Part shown: positions 17,469-25,466 of the stretch, in pieces | How positions within the stretch are numbered: position 1 is the first letter of the stretch | Layout of the letters: each line of letters begins with the position of its first letter | Source of the DNA: Bacillota bacterium | GTDB taxonomy: Bacteria; Bacillota; Clostridia; Acetivibrionales; DTU013 | Length of the DNA stretch: 64,000 nt | Assembly (NCBI GenBank): GCA_023435305.1 | Contig: JAEYRV010000006.1 | Location: 10,097-74,096, forward strand | Reading direction: 5' to 3' | Position numbers and translations under genes: made by a program | The notes under the pieces: model-generated | Told to the model about the DNA's origin: nothing | The model's database searches: none | What the model saw: the letters and a program-made list of their open reading frames with translations, nothing else

Positions 17469-18577
17469 TGCTCAGCACCCCCATTCAATGTCACGATAAC
17501 GGGCTCCCCGCCCTTAGGTGACCATATTCTGTCCAGTTCAGGCTCCATCATCCGAATGGCGGCTTCCTCGCTTGCCGCATACACCATGTCTCCCTTTTCG
17601 GCGATGACCATGGAACGCAGCTTCAATCGGTCATTCAGAGCCATCATTCCGCCGCTGAAGCCCAGCAGTATGGAAAAAGGTCCGGTGATGAGGAGGCTTG
17701 AGAAAGCATTCCTCAAATATGTCAGCCTCTCTCTTTCCTGAGGAGGTTTTCTTTCAATAGTGCTCCAGAACGGCGCCGCGATGACGTCCGCCACCTCTGA
17801 CGGCGTCAGCTTCTGTTTCCTTGTCAGGAAGTCCACTATATAAGTGATGACCTCGGTGTCGGTCAGAAGCGAGCATTTGTAGCCATACATCTCTATGAAG
17901 CGGCGGTTTGCATCGTATGAGGATATCTCACCATTGTGCACGATGGAATAATCCAGCATCGAAAACGGATGAGCTCCGCCCCACCAGCCCGGTGTATTGG
18001 TTGGATATCTGCCATGAGCGGTCCAGCAGTAGCCCTCATACTCGTCGAGGCGGTAAAATTCGCCGACGTCCTCGGGATATCCGACTGCCTTGAAGGAACC
18101 CATGTTCTTTCCGCTGGAGAAAACATAAGAACCGTCAAAGGACGTATTGATTTTTATAACAGCGCGGACAACATATTCATCTTCATCGAGCTGGCTGTCT
18201 CTCAGCCTGTTTTGATGAGGCGCTACAAAGTATCTCCAGATCAGAGGCTCATCTGTGATCTTTGGTGTCTTCCTTATCGGTATCCTGGACAGATTGATGA
18301 CCTCAAACACCTTGTCGATGTATTTCTCGCACTCTTCCTTTGCAGCTGCATTAGTATAGAATACATGCAGTGCATACAGATCCTTATACTGGGGATATAT
18401 ACCATAGCCGGCAAAGCCTCCTCCAAGGCCGTTGGATCTGTCATGCATGACAGTCATCGCATTTACTATCGTTTCACCGGAGACACTTTTACCGGACCTG
18501 GAAAACAAGCCTGCAATGGCGCATCCCGACGGTATCCTTATCTGTCCTTCTTTACCGTTCATATTCTCTTTCAGCAT
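17459..18577 (-). CDS. glutamate synthase amidotransferase (class II) subunit
   Basis: A 372-residue class II glutamine amidotransferase equivalent to domain 1 of GltB; it releases ammonia from glutamine. The catalytic cysteine lies in SGCAIAGLF (C19), so an 18-residue propeptide must be removed to expose it. GRYPTNT and HNGEI(S) motifs are visible near residues 200-225. The start at 18577 is preferred: the longer frame to 18706 would begin inside the -35 box of the predicted promoter and run through the leader terminator. AGGAAAGG lies 12 nt upstream. First gene of the five-gene operon. Confidence 0.9.
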   Translation of the reverse strand: MLKENMNGKEGQIRIPSGCAIAGLFSRSGKSVSGETIVNAMTVMHDRSNGLGGGFAGYGIYPQYKDLYALHVFYTNAAAKEECEKYIDKVFEVINLSRIPIRKTPKITDEPLIWRYFVAPHQNRLRDSQLDEDEYVVRAVIKINTSFDGSYVFSSGKNMGSFKAVGYPEDVGEFYRLDEYEGYCWTAHGRYPTNTPGWWGGAHPFSMLDYSIVHNGEISSYDANRRFIEMYGYKCSLLTDTEVITYIVDFLTRKQKLTPSEVADVIAAPFWSTIERKPPQERERLTYLRNAFSSLLITGPFSILLGFSGGMMALNDRLKLRSMVIAEKGDMVYAASEEAAIRMMEPELDRIWSPKGGEPVIVTLNGGAEQCR

Positions 18578-18611
18578 CGCGGGACCCGTCCTTTCCTGTT
18601 CATTTTTACTT

Positions 18612-18673
18612 AAAAAAAGACAAAGACGTTCAAATGCAAAATGATCTCTGCAGAATGAACGCCGTTGTTCATT
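18612..18673 (-). promoter_or_regulatory. attenuator leader of the glutamate synthase operon
   Basis: The transcript should begin with a perfect 7-bp hairpin AATGAAC-[AACGGC]-GTTCATT (18673-18654). Its 3' strand is also the 5' strand of a second stem, CGTTCA (18661-18656) with TGAACG (18632-18627), enclosing a TGCA/TGCA pair and followed by a T-rich run (18626-18612). The two folds exclude one another, which is the layout of transcription attenuation. The six-base loop with A at 1 and G at 4 fits the loop recognised by ANTAR antiterminators. A second possible hexaloop (GATCAT) does not fit. Confidence 0.6.
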
Positions 18674-18677
18674 ACCT

Positions 18678-18706
18678 ACTATAAAGCAAAAATTTATATG
18701 TGTCAA
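18678..18706 (-). promoter_or_regulatory. predicted promoter of the glutamate synthase operon
   Basis: On the minus strand a perfect TTGACA (18701-18706), a 17-bp spacer and TATAGT (18678-18683). It predicts transcription from about 18671. Confidence 0.8.
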
Positions 18707-18833
18707 TGGATTTTTGCAACTTTTATTTCGAATATCTGCAAATTTATCTATGTTTCAATATACTATAGGTATAAATATTCACCATTTTGCATGAACGCAT
18801 AAAAGTTCCTGCAAAAAAAATTTAAAAAACCTA

Positions 18834-18861
18834 TTGACAGATGCGATTAAGTGTATATAAT
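18834..18861 (+). promoter_or_regulatory. predicted promoter of glnN
   Basis: Perfect TTGACA (18834-18839), 16-bp spacer and perfect TATAAT (18856-18861). It predicts a start near 18868, a few bases before the attenuator hairpin. Confidence 0.85.
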
Positions 18862-18871
18862 ATAGCATATG

Positions 18872-18922
18872 AACGGCAAAGGTGCCGAGCAGAAATTATC
18901 TGCGGCACCTTTGTCGTTTTTT
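18872..18922 (+). promoter_or_regulatory. leader terminator/attenuator of glnN
   Basis: AACGGCAAAGGTGCCG (18872-18887) pairs with CGGCACCTTTGTCGTT (18903-18918), with an inner GCAGA/TCTGC stem, followed by TTTTTT. This strong intrinsic terminator lies between the promoter and the glnN ribosome binding site, so expression needs read-through. Its 5' strand can instead form a small hairpin CGGC-[AAAGGT]-GCCG (18874-18887) with A at loop position 1 and G at 4, like the loop of the glutamate synthase leader. Confidence 0.65.
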
Positions 18923-18950
18923 ATTTTGATTTTGAAGGGAGCGATTTTGT

Positions 18951-21047
18951 ATGAAAACAGTTCCGGAATATTTCGGAAGTCTTGTGTTTGATGAAAGTGT
19001 AATGAGGTCAAGACTGCCTAAAGAAACCTGGCGATCACTCGGTAAAACTATCCGCGACGGCGCTACACTTGATATAGAGGTTGCCAATGTAGTTGCCAAC
19101 GCAATGAAGGATTGGGCTGTCGAAAAAGGCGCAACACATTTTACACATTGGTTCCAGCCAATGACCGGCATCACTGCCGAGAAGCATGACAGCTTTATAT
19201 CTCCCCAGGGAAACGGAAAGATAATAATGGAGTTCTCCGGCAAGGAGCTTGTCAAGGGTGAACCCGATGCCTCCAGCTTCCCGTCGGGTGGTCTGCGCTC
19301 TACCTTTGAAGCCAGAGGATATACCGCATGGGATCCAACCTCATGTGCATTTATAAAGGATAAAATACTTTGCATACCTACCGCTTTCTGCTCATACGGC
19401 GGAGAAGCGCTGGACCAGAAAACTCCCCTGCTGCGTTCGATGGAAGCGATCAACAGACAGGCCATCAGAGTATTGAAGCTTTTCGGGAACGCCGATGTAA
19501 CTTCAGTAAAAACAACTGTAGGACCCGAACAGGAATATTTCCTTATTGACAAGGAAGGTTATGACAAGAGGAAGGACCTTATATATACGGGACGCACTCT
19601 GTTCGGCAGCAAGCCTCCGAAGGGGCAGGAAATGGAAGACCATTACTTCGGTACTATCAAACCCCGTGTAGCTGCATTTATGGAAGAGCTCAACGAGGAA
19701 CTCTGGAAGCTCGGTATATTTGCAAAAACACAGCATAATGAGGTCGCGCCCGCTCAGCACGAACTTGCGCCCATATTTACTACAACTAACATATCCACCG
19801 ACCACAACCAGCTTACTATGGAAATGCTGCAAAAGATCGCAAAAAGGCATGGGCTCGTCTGCCTGCTGCATGAGAAACCCTTCGCAGGAGTCAATGGAAG
19901 CGGCAAGCACAACAACTGGTCAATTTCAACCAACACAGGCGTCAATCTGCTTGAACCCGGTGAAACTCCTCACGAAAACGCCCAGTTCCTTCTGTTCCTC
20001 TGTGCAGTCATCAAATCCGTAGACGATTATCAGGATCTGTTGAGGATCTCCGTTGCAAGCGCAGGAAATGACCACCGTCTCGGAGCTAACGAAGCGCCTC
20101 CTGCTGTCGTTTCCATATTTGTAGGTGATGATCTGAACGAGATCCTGGAATCCATTGACAATGGCAAGACCCACTGTGCAAGAGAGAAGGAGCAAATCAA
20201 GATCGGCGTCGATGTACTGCCGAGATTCCCCAAGGATACTACCGACAGAAACAGAACTTCTCCCTTTGCCTTTACAGGCAACAAATTCGAGTTCCGTATG
20301 CCCGGCTCTTCATGCTCCATAGCACTGGCAAATACAGTTCTGAACACGGCCGTGGCAGATACGCTGAAGCAATTTGCAGACATACTCGAGAAGGCCGAGG
20401 ACTTTACCTGTGGACTCAACGAACTGATCAAAAAGACCATCCACGAGCATAAGAGGATCATATTCAACGGCAACGGATATGATGAGGCCTGGATATGCGA
20501 GGCTGTAAAGGAAAGAGGTCTTCTCAACCTTAAGTCCACACCCGACTGCCTGCCCTATTTCCTGCATGAGAAAAACATTACGCTCTTCACACAGCACAAG
20601 GTATTCTCAGAGGTCGAGATGCATTCCAGATATGAGATCATGCTGGAGAACTACTGCAAGACGCTGAATATCGAGGCGCTGGCAATGATGGAAATGGCCC
20701 GCAGGGATATTCTTCCTGCAGTCCTTGGCTATATGAAGGAGCTTGGCGACACAGCTTTATCAAAGAAGAGCCTGATTGCAAATGCCGACTGTGATTATGA
20801 AGAAAAAACCATCGCGAAACTGTCATCACTGGCATCAGTAATATACTACAGTGTCGAGAACCTGGAAAAAACGCTGGGTCTGCTCAAAGATACAACAGAT
20901 ATGAGTAAACTCGCGCAGGAGTACAAGGACAAGATCATAGCTGAAATGCAGGAGCTGCGTGCTGCGGCAGATGAAGCAGAATGCATCACAGCTCAGAAAT
21001 ACTGGCCATATCCCACATACGGCGAATTGCTGTTTGGGGTACGCTAA
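18951..21047 (+). CDS. glnN: glutamine synthetase type III
   Basis: A 698-residue GSIII, which makes glutamine from glutamate, ammonia and ATP. The length is right for type III (type I is about 450). The N-terminal GSIII-specific domain (RLPKETWRSLGKTI) is followed by FTHWFQPMTG, PTAFCSYGGEALDQKTPLLRS, GPEQEYFLID (metal-binding Glu), NEVAPAQHELAPI and HEKPFAGVNGSGKHNNWS, all family motifs. GGGAG lies 9 nt upstream. It is divergent from the glutamate synthase operon and is followed by the ammonium transporter, so the GS-GOGAT cycle and ammonium uptake are grouped. Confidence 0.97.
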   Translation: MKTVPEYFGSLVFDESVMRSRLPKETWRSLGKTIRDGATLDIEVANVVANAMKDWAVEKGATHFTHWFQPMTGITAEKHDSFISPQGNGKIIMEFSGKELVKGEPDASSFPSGGLRSTFEARGYTAWDPTSCAFIKDKILCIPTAFCSYGGEALDQKTPLLRSMEAINRQAIRVLKLFGNADVTSVKTTVGPEQEYFLIDKEGYDKRKDLIYTGRTLFGSKPPKGQEMEDHYFGTIKPRVAAFMEELNEELWKLGIFAKTQHNEVAPAQHELAPIFTTTNISTDHNQLTMEMLQKIAKRHGLVCLLHEKPFAGVNGSGKHNNWSISTNTGVNLLEPGETPHENAQFLLFLCAVIKSVDDYQDLLRISVASAGNDHRLGANEAPPAVVSIFVGDDLNEILESIDNGKTHCAREKEQIKIGVDVLPRFPKDTTDRNRTSPFAFTGNKFEFRMPGSSCSIALANTVLNTAVADTLKQFADILEKAEDFTCGLNELIKKTIHEHKRIIFNGNGYDEAWICEAVKERGLLNLKSTPDCLPYFLHEKNITLFTQHKVFSEVEMHSRYEIMLENYCKTLNIEALAMMEMARRDILPAVLGYMKELGDTALSKKSLIANADCDYEEKTIAKLSSLASVIYYSVENLEKTLGLLKDTTDMSKLAQEYKDKIIAEMQELRAAADEAECITAQKYWPYPTYGELLFGVR

Positions 21048-21113
21048 GCACGGCAGTAAGCCTTTCAGGGGTTTAGAATAAAATAATATAAAAAATGTAT
21101 GGGAGGGATAATG

Positions 21114-22841
21114 ATGAATGATTCAATCATGGTACTGTTTTCCGATGTCAACACCCTATGGGTACTGATATCCGCAGCTTTGGTGTTCTTTATGCAAGCG
21201 GGCTTTGCAATGGTCGAGACAGGTTTTACAAGGGCAAAAAACGCCGGAAATATCATAATGAAAAATCTGATGGATTTTTCAATTGGAACTCCTCTTTACT
21301 GGATCGTAGGCTTTGGTATAATGTTTGGCACACAGAGCGCAATTTTCGGCGGGATAGATCTTTTCACCCAGGGTGATTATACTGCTGTACTGCCAAGCGG
21401 AGTAAGCTTTTTCACATTCTTTATTTTTCAGACTGTGTTCTGCGCTACTGCAGCAACTATCGTTTCCGGCGCGATGGCTGAGCGTACCAAGTTCATCTCG
21501 TACTGCTTATACAGTGCCGCAATCAGCCTTATCATATATCCTGTCTCAGGACACTGGATATGGGGCGGCGGCTGGCTGTCACAGCTCGGCTTCCATGATT
21601 TTGCAGGATCGACCGCAGTTCACATGGTCGGCGGGTTATGCTCCCTGGTAGGCGCAGCCATGCTGGGTCCCAGGATCGGCAAGTATGGAAAGGACGGCAA
21701 GCCTAAAGCCATACCCGGCCACAGCATAACTCTGGGTGCCCTTGGTGTATTCATACTGTGGTTCTGCTGGTTCGGTTTCAACGGCGGTTCAACAGTGTCC
21801 ATGACTGATGGAAGCGCTGAACTTGCAGGTAAGATCTTCTTCAATACAAACCTGGCTGCAGCGGCTGCTACTGTAGCAGTCATGATTATTACCTGGATAA
21901 GGTATAAAAAGCCCGACGTTTCAATGACATTGAACGGCTCACTGGCAGGTCTTGTTGCTATAACAGCGGGCTGCGATGCAGTTGAACCCTGGGCTGCCGC
22001 AATCATCGGCATAATTGCAGGATTGGCTGTTGTTTTTGGTATCGAATTTATTGATAAGGTGCTCAAGGTAGACGATCCGGTCGGAGCAATTGGTGTCCAC
22101 GGCATAAACGGAGCGCTTGGAACTATACTTACAGGTGTATTTGCTTCGGAAGAATTCCTTGCAGGTGCAGAAATGACAAGGCTGCAGGCAATCGGAGTTC
22201 AGGCTGTGGGTGTACTTGCAACAGCAGCATGGACAGCAGTTACGATCTATATAGTATTCTTAATTATAAAGAAGGTTGTCGGGCTTAGAGTAAGCGAGGC
22301 AGAAGAGATCAGCGGTCTTGACCTTCCCGAGCACGGGCTTGTCAGTGCATACGCGGACTTCATGCCCACCATCCCGCCAATCGGTACGGAAACCGTCACT
22401 GAACTTCCTTCCGATGCTGTACCGATGGATGAGGCTGTTCCCGTCCAGATCAGGACCGAAACCGCAAAACCTCTGGGTTCGGATGTGAAAATGACAAAGG
22501 TCGAAATAGTATTCAAGCAGGAGCGGTTTGAGGCGCTCAAGGAAGCAATGCTGAATATCGGAATAACTGGTATGACTGTCACACATGTACTGGGCTGCGG
22601 TGCCCAGAAGGGCAAGCCCGAGTATTACAGGGGTGTTATTCAGGAAATAAGCCTGCTGCCCAAGGTACAGGTGGAAATAGTCGTTTGCAAGGTACCAGTC
22701 AGAACCGTTATTGATACAGCCAAAAAGGTGCTGTATACAGGCCACATCGGAGATGGAAAGATATTTGTATATGATGTGGAAAATGTAATAAAGGTAAGGA
22801 CCGGCGAGGAAGGGTATTATGCCTTGCAGGATGTTGAATAA
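21114..22841 (+). CDS. amt: ammonium transporter fused to a C-terminal PII signalling domain
   Basis: A 575-residue Amt-PII fusion. Residues 1 to about 400 form the Amt channel with 11 membrane helices (start VLISAALVFFMQAGFAMVETGFTRAKN; later GSTAVHMVGG and GVHGINGALGTILTGVFA with the pore histidines). After an acidic linker, about 465-575 is a GlnB/PII domain (MTKVEIVFKQERFEALKEAM, a T-loop with GKPEYYRG, and GDGKIFVYDVENVIKVRTGEEG, the ATP-binding B and C loops). PII normally plugs Amt when nitrogen is plentiful; here the regulator is tethered. The start at 21114 has GGGAGGG 6 nt upstream. No terminator separates it from glnN. Confidence 0.93.
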   Translation: MNDSIMVLFSDVNTLWVLISAALVFFMQAGFAMVETGFTRAKNAGNIIMKNLMDFSIGTPLYWIVGFGIMFGTQSAIFGGIDLFTQGDYTAVLPSGVSFFTFFIFQTVFCATAATIVSGAMAERTKFISYCLYSAAISLIIYPVSGHWIWGGGWLSQLGFHDFAGSTAVHMVGGLCSLVGAAMLGPRIGKYGKDGKPKAIPGHSITLGALGVFILWFCWFGFNGGSTVSMTDGSAELAGKIFFNTNLAAAAATVAVMIITWIRYKKPDVSMTLNGSLAGLVAITAGCDAVEPWAAAIIGIIAGLAVVFGIEFIDKVLKVDDPVGAIGVHGINGALGTILTGVFASEEFLAGAEMTRLQAIGVQAVGVLATAAWTAVTIYIVFLIIKKVVGLRVSEAEEISGLDLPEHGLVSAYADFMPTIPPIGTETVTELPSDAVPMDEAVPVQIRTETAKPLGSDVKMTKVEIVFKQERFEALKEAMLNIGITGMTVTHVLGCGAQKGKPEYYRGVIQEISLLPKVQVEIVVCKVPVRTVIDTAKKVLYTGHIGDGKIFVYDVENVIKVRTGEEGYYALQDVE

Positions 22842-22872
22842 ACAGCATACACACACTTTATTTCATATAAAA

Positions 22873-22908
22873 AGTACCGTACTTTTGTACGGTACTCTTT
22901 TTTTTTTT
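22873..22908 (+). terminator. intrinsic terminator of glnN-amt
   Basis: Perfect 10-bp stem AGTACCGTAC-TTTT-GTACGGTACT followed by about 11 T. The T-run touches the stop codon of the convergent ligase gene. Confidence 0.92.
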
Positions 22909-24616
22909 AATCTATCGACTTGTCGATGGCAAAACGCAATATTTTCTTGGAAGTGTTTTTCTGGAATTCCTCATTTCGTATCTTCACCATCTTAACTGCC
23001 TTGTAGGTGACCATCCGGCTGTTTATCTTCTTGATCTCGTCTTCGAAGTAGTTCTGCGGATTGGTTATCTCCTTCTCCTTCAGCGCTTCAAAGTCGGGGA
23101 ATATCTCTGCGACGATCACTTCCTTGTTGGGCATCAGTTCGCTTTCACCGGCGTATACGATACACTCGTTGACACCGAACACCTTCGATATCTCCAGCTC
23201 TATCTCCTCCGGATACACATTCTTTCCATTGCTGAGGATTATAACATTTTTTAGTCTTCCGGTGATGTAGATCCAGCCTTCATCATCGATCCTGCCAAAA
23301 TCGCCTGTCTTGAAATACCCCTCATCATCAAATGCCTCTTCTGTAGCTTCAGGATCCTTATAATAGCCGAGCATGACATTGGGACCCTTGACACATATCT
23401 CGCCCTCTCCGTTCTCGTCGGGATTCTTGATTTTTACAGATTCTCCTATTATGGGGCAGCCCACACTTCCCTTTTTCTGATACTTGTTCCTGTTGCAGGA
23501 TATCAAAGGAGAGCACTCTGTGATGCCATATCCATTAAGGATCGTTATGCCGATGGCGTCGAAGGTGTCGATTATGTCCTGGTTCAGATTGGCGCCGCCG
23601 CAGATGATCAGCTCAAGCTTTCCTCCATAGCCGTCTATAACGGTTTTGAAGAATTTCTTTCGCATGTCTATTCCTACTTTTCTCATCGTATTGCTGGTTT
23701 TTATCATCTTGCGCAATGCGTCAGCCTTCCCGCTTTTTTCGGCCGCCGCCCACAATTTCTTGTAAAGCGCTTCTACAAACAGCGGTACAAGGACAAGATG
23801 CGAAGGCTGCTGTTCCTTGATCTCCTCTGCAATATACTTGAGTCCGCTTGAAATATATATCTCGGAGCCCTGTGCGTAATGGCCGACAAAGTTGACCGTC
23901 GAACCGAAGGTATGATGCGGGGGCAGCACATTCATTGTCTTTGGAGTTATAGCAAAGTTGTACATGCCCTGAGTCATATCCGATACTATATTTTTCTGCG
24001 ACAGCATGACTCCCTTGCCCTTGCCTGTAGTACCCGATGTAAATACGATCGTGGCAAGCTTATCCCTGTCTATCTTATAGTTATAGTAAGCATTGTCTCC
24101 ATTTTTAAAGCGTTCTCTTCCCTTTGCCACTATATCAAACAGGTCAACAGCACCTTCAACTTTGGACTTACTCATGCTTATAAAGGTTTTGACCTTTGGC
24201 AGCTTACCTTGCATCTGCAGAACCTTCTCTTCGATGACCTTGCTGTACATTACAAACTCACAGTCGGCAAAGTTGATCAGTCCTATCATTTCCTCCGTGG
24301 GAAGATCTTTATCAATCGGAACTACCACCGCTCCGATGGACATAAGGCTGAAATATGAACAAATCCATTTGTAGGAGCTCTCTCCAATCAGCGCAACATG
24401 CTTATCGCTCAGCCCCATGTGGATCAGCTCGGTCCCCATGTGGCGAATGTAATCTCTCGCTTCAGTATAGGTCACCTTGACCGTATCACTGTCCTTCGGG
24501 CTTTTTTTGTAAGAGATCGCGACTCTGTCGGGATACTTTTTTGCTACATTTTCCGTCATAATTCTAAAATCTTCAAAGACGGTTGTTTCATATAGTGGGT
24601 AATTTGTGTTCGCCAT
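22907..24616 (-). CDS. AMP-dependent synthetase / long-chain acyl-CoA ligase-like protein
   Basis: A 569-residue member of the ANL adenylating superfamily, which activates a carboxylate as acyl-AMP and usually passes it to CoA. Motifs: P-loop FTSGTTGKGKGV (about 195-206), GYGITECSPL, GYFKTGDFGRIDDEGWIYITGR and, in the C-terminal domain, the conserved Lys region TSKKILR. The closest family is FadD-like ligase, but the substrate cannot be read from sequence. It has no signal peptide or membrane segment. GGGAG lies 9 nt upstream. Monocistronic and convergent with amt. Confidence 0.88.
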   Translation of the reverse strand: MANTNYPLYETTVFEDFRIMTENVAKKYPDRVAISYKKSPKDSDTVKVTYTEARDYIRHMGTELIHMGLSDKHVALIGESSYKWICSYFSLMSIGAVVVPIDKDLPTEEMIGLINFADCEFVMYSKVIEEKVLQMQGKLPKVKTFISMSKSKVEGAVDLFDIVAKGRERFKNGDNAYYNYKIDRDKLATIVFTSGTTGKGKGVMLSQKNIVSDMTQGMYNFAITPKTMNVLPPHHTFGSTVNFVGHYAQGSEIYISSGLKYIAEEIKEQQPSHLVLVPLFVEALYKKLWAAAEKSGKADALRKMIKTSNTMRKVGIDMRKKFFKTVIDGYGGKLELIICGGANLNQDIIDTFDAIGITILNGYGITECSPLISCNRNKYQKKGSVGCPIIGESVKIKNPDENGEGEICVKGPNVMLGYYKDPEATEEAFDDEGYFKTGDFGRIDDEGWIYITGRLKNVIILSNGKNVYPEEIELEISKVFGVNECIVYAGESELMPNKEVIVAEIFPDFEALKEKEITNPQNYFEDEIKKINSRMVTYKAVKMVKIRNEEFQKNTSKKILRFAIDKSID

Positions 24617-24908
24617 GATGTACGCTCCCTTCCTAAAAAATAAAATAATAAAATCAGATGATCATGGAATCCTCAGCTTATGTATATGTATATGAAATAT
24701 ATTTATCAGACAATATCAATTAAAACCCTCTCTATATAATATTAATGCTTATTCAAATGAATATCAACATAATTAAGTGCGTTTATTTGTAAAAGCTATT
24801 AATTTTTTATCTTTAAGGTGATATACATACAAAATAACAAAATTTATCCATTTATGCAACATCAATAGCTGTTGAATTATAAAAGAACAGTAATGCCTAT
24901 AGAAATTA

Positions 24909-24938
24909 TAAAGAAAAGCCACGACCTTTGGTCGTGAC
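24909..24938 (-). terminator. intrinsic terminator
   Basis: On the minus strand GTCACGACC-AAA-GGTCGTGGC is followed by TTTTCTTT. It ends the short transcribed unit at 24947-25083, not the tRNA itself, which has its own terminator. Confidence 0.8.
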
Positions 24939-24946
24939 TTTTCTTT

Positions 24947-25083
24947 TTGGAGCTGGTGGACGGAATCGACCGCACAGCCTTGATGCTCCCAATCTTGCTG
25001 TGCTGGTACGCTCGGATCGCCAAGCTCCCCAGAGATCCTCGCGCATTCGCTAAAAAATGACATGCATTTTTCTTTACGCTCAT
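24947..25083 (-). other. unidentified structured unit ending in a tRNA-Thr 3' end
   Basis: On the minus strand this unit ends in the same 23 bp as the nearby tRNA-Thr, including half the T-arm, the acceptor 3' strand and CCA, and is followed by a terminator. Upstream of it a 7-bp stem GCACAGC/GCTGTGC and a CTTGG/CCGAG hairpin can form. The T-loop has lost one base and there is no matching 5' acceptor strand, so it is not a working tRNA. An open frame of 68 codons crosses it but lacks coding character. It may be a degenerate tRNA, a small RNA or an attachment-site scar. Confidence 0.35.
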
Positions 25084-25121
25084 GCCCTCCCGGGTTCGAT
25101 TCCTTCTTGGTTATTCTCCAA

Positions 25122-25154
25122 TAAAAAACTCCGCTTATTTAGCGGAGTTTTTTA
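25122..25154 (-). terminator. terminator of tRNA-Thr
   Basis: Stem ACTCCGCT/AGCGGAGT with T-runs on both sides, immediately after the tRNA CCA end on the minus strand. Confidence 0.85.
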
Positions 25155-25155
25155 T

Positions 25156-25231
25156 TGGAGCTGGTGGACGGAATCGAACCCCCGACCTGCTGATTACAAG
25201 TCAGCTGCTCTACCTGCTGAGCTACACCAGC
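25156..25231 (-). tRNA. tRNA-Thr (TGT)
   Basis: 76 nt with complete cloverleaf: acceptor GCTGGTG/CACCAGC, anticodon loop CTTGTAA with TGT, T-loop TTCGATT, discriminator T and encoded CCA. Confidence 0.95.
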
Positions 25232-25284
25232 ATATAAACATGCTATTTTACTGCTTTTGATGAATTATTTCCTCAAGTGAATGT

Positions 25285-25314
25285 ATAATAACATGCCTCC
25301 ATGCAAAAAGTCAA
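25285..25314 (-). promoter_or_regulatory. predicted promoter of tRNA-Thr
   Basis: Minus strand TTGACT (25309-25314), 18-bp spacer, TATTAT (25285-25290), about 54 bp upstream of the tRNA. Confidence 0.65.
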
Positions 25315-25466
25315 CCCTTTTTTAATACAGCTCATTTTGCTGAACCATAGCCCTTGGACTGATTCACAGGCTCGGCAGCTTCAGAATCTGCCAATATGAA
25401 TATCCTGGGGATACAAATATCAAAATGCCTCGCTATCGCCGGAGTGAGCTTTACTTCTCTCAGATA

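Noticed and set aside
18578..18706. N-terminal extension of the glutamate synthase amidotransferase
   Set aside because: The extended start falls in the -35 box of a good promoter and the frame crosses the leader terminator.
24877..25083. 68-codon minus-strand frame across the tRNA-Thr-like unit
   Set aside because: It crosses a tRNA 3' end and a terminator, and no protein character is visible; an RNA or scar explains the sequence better.
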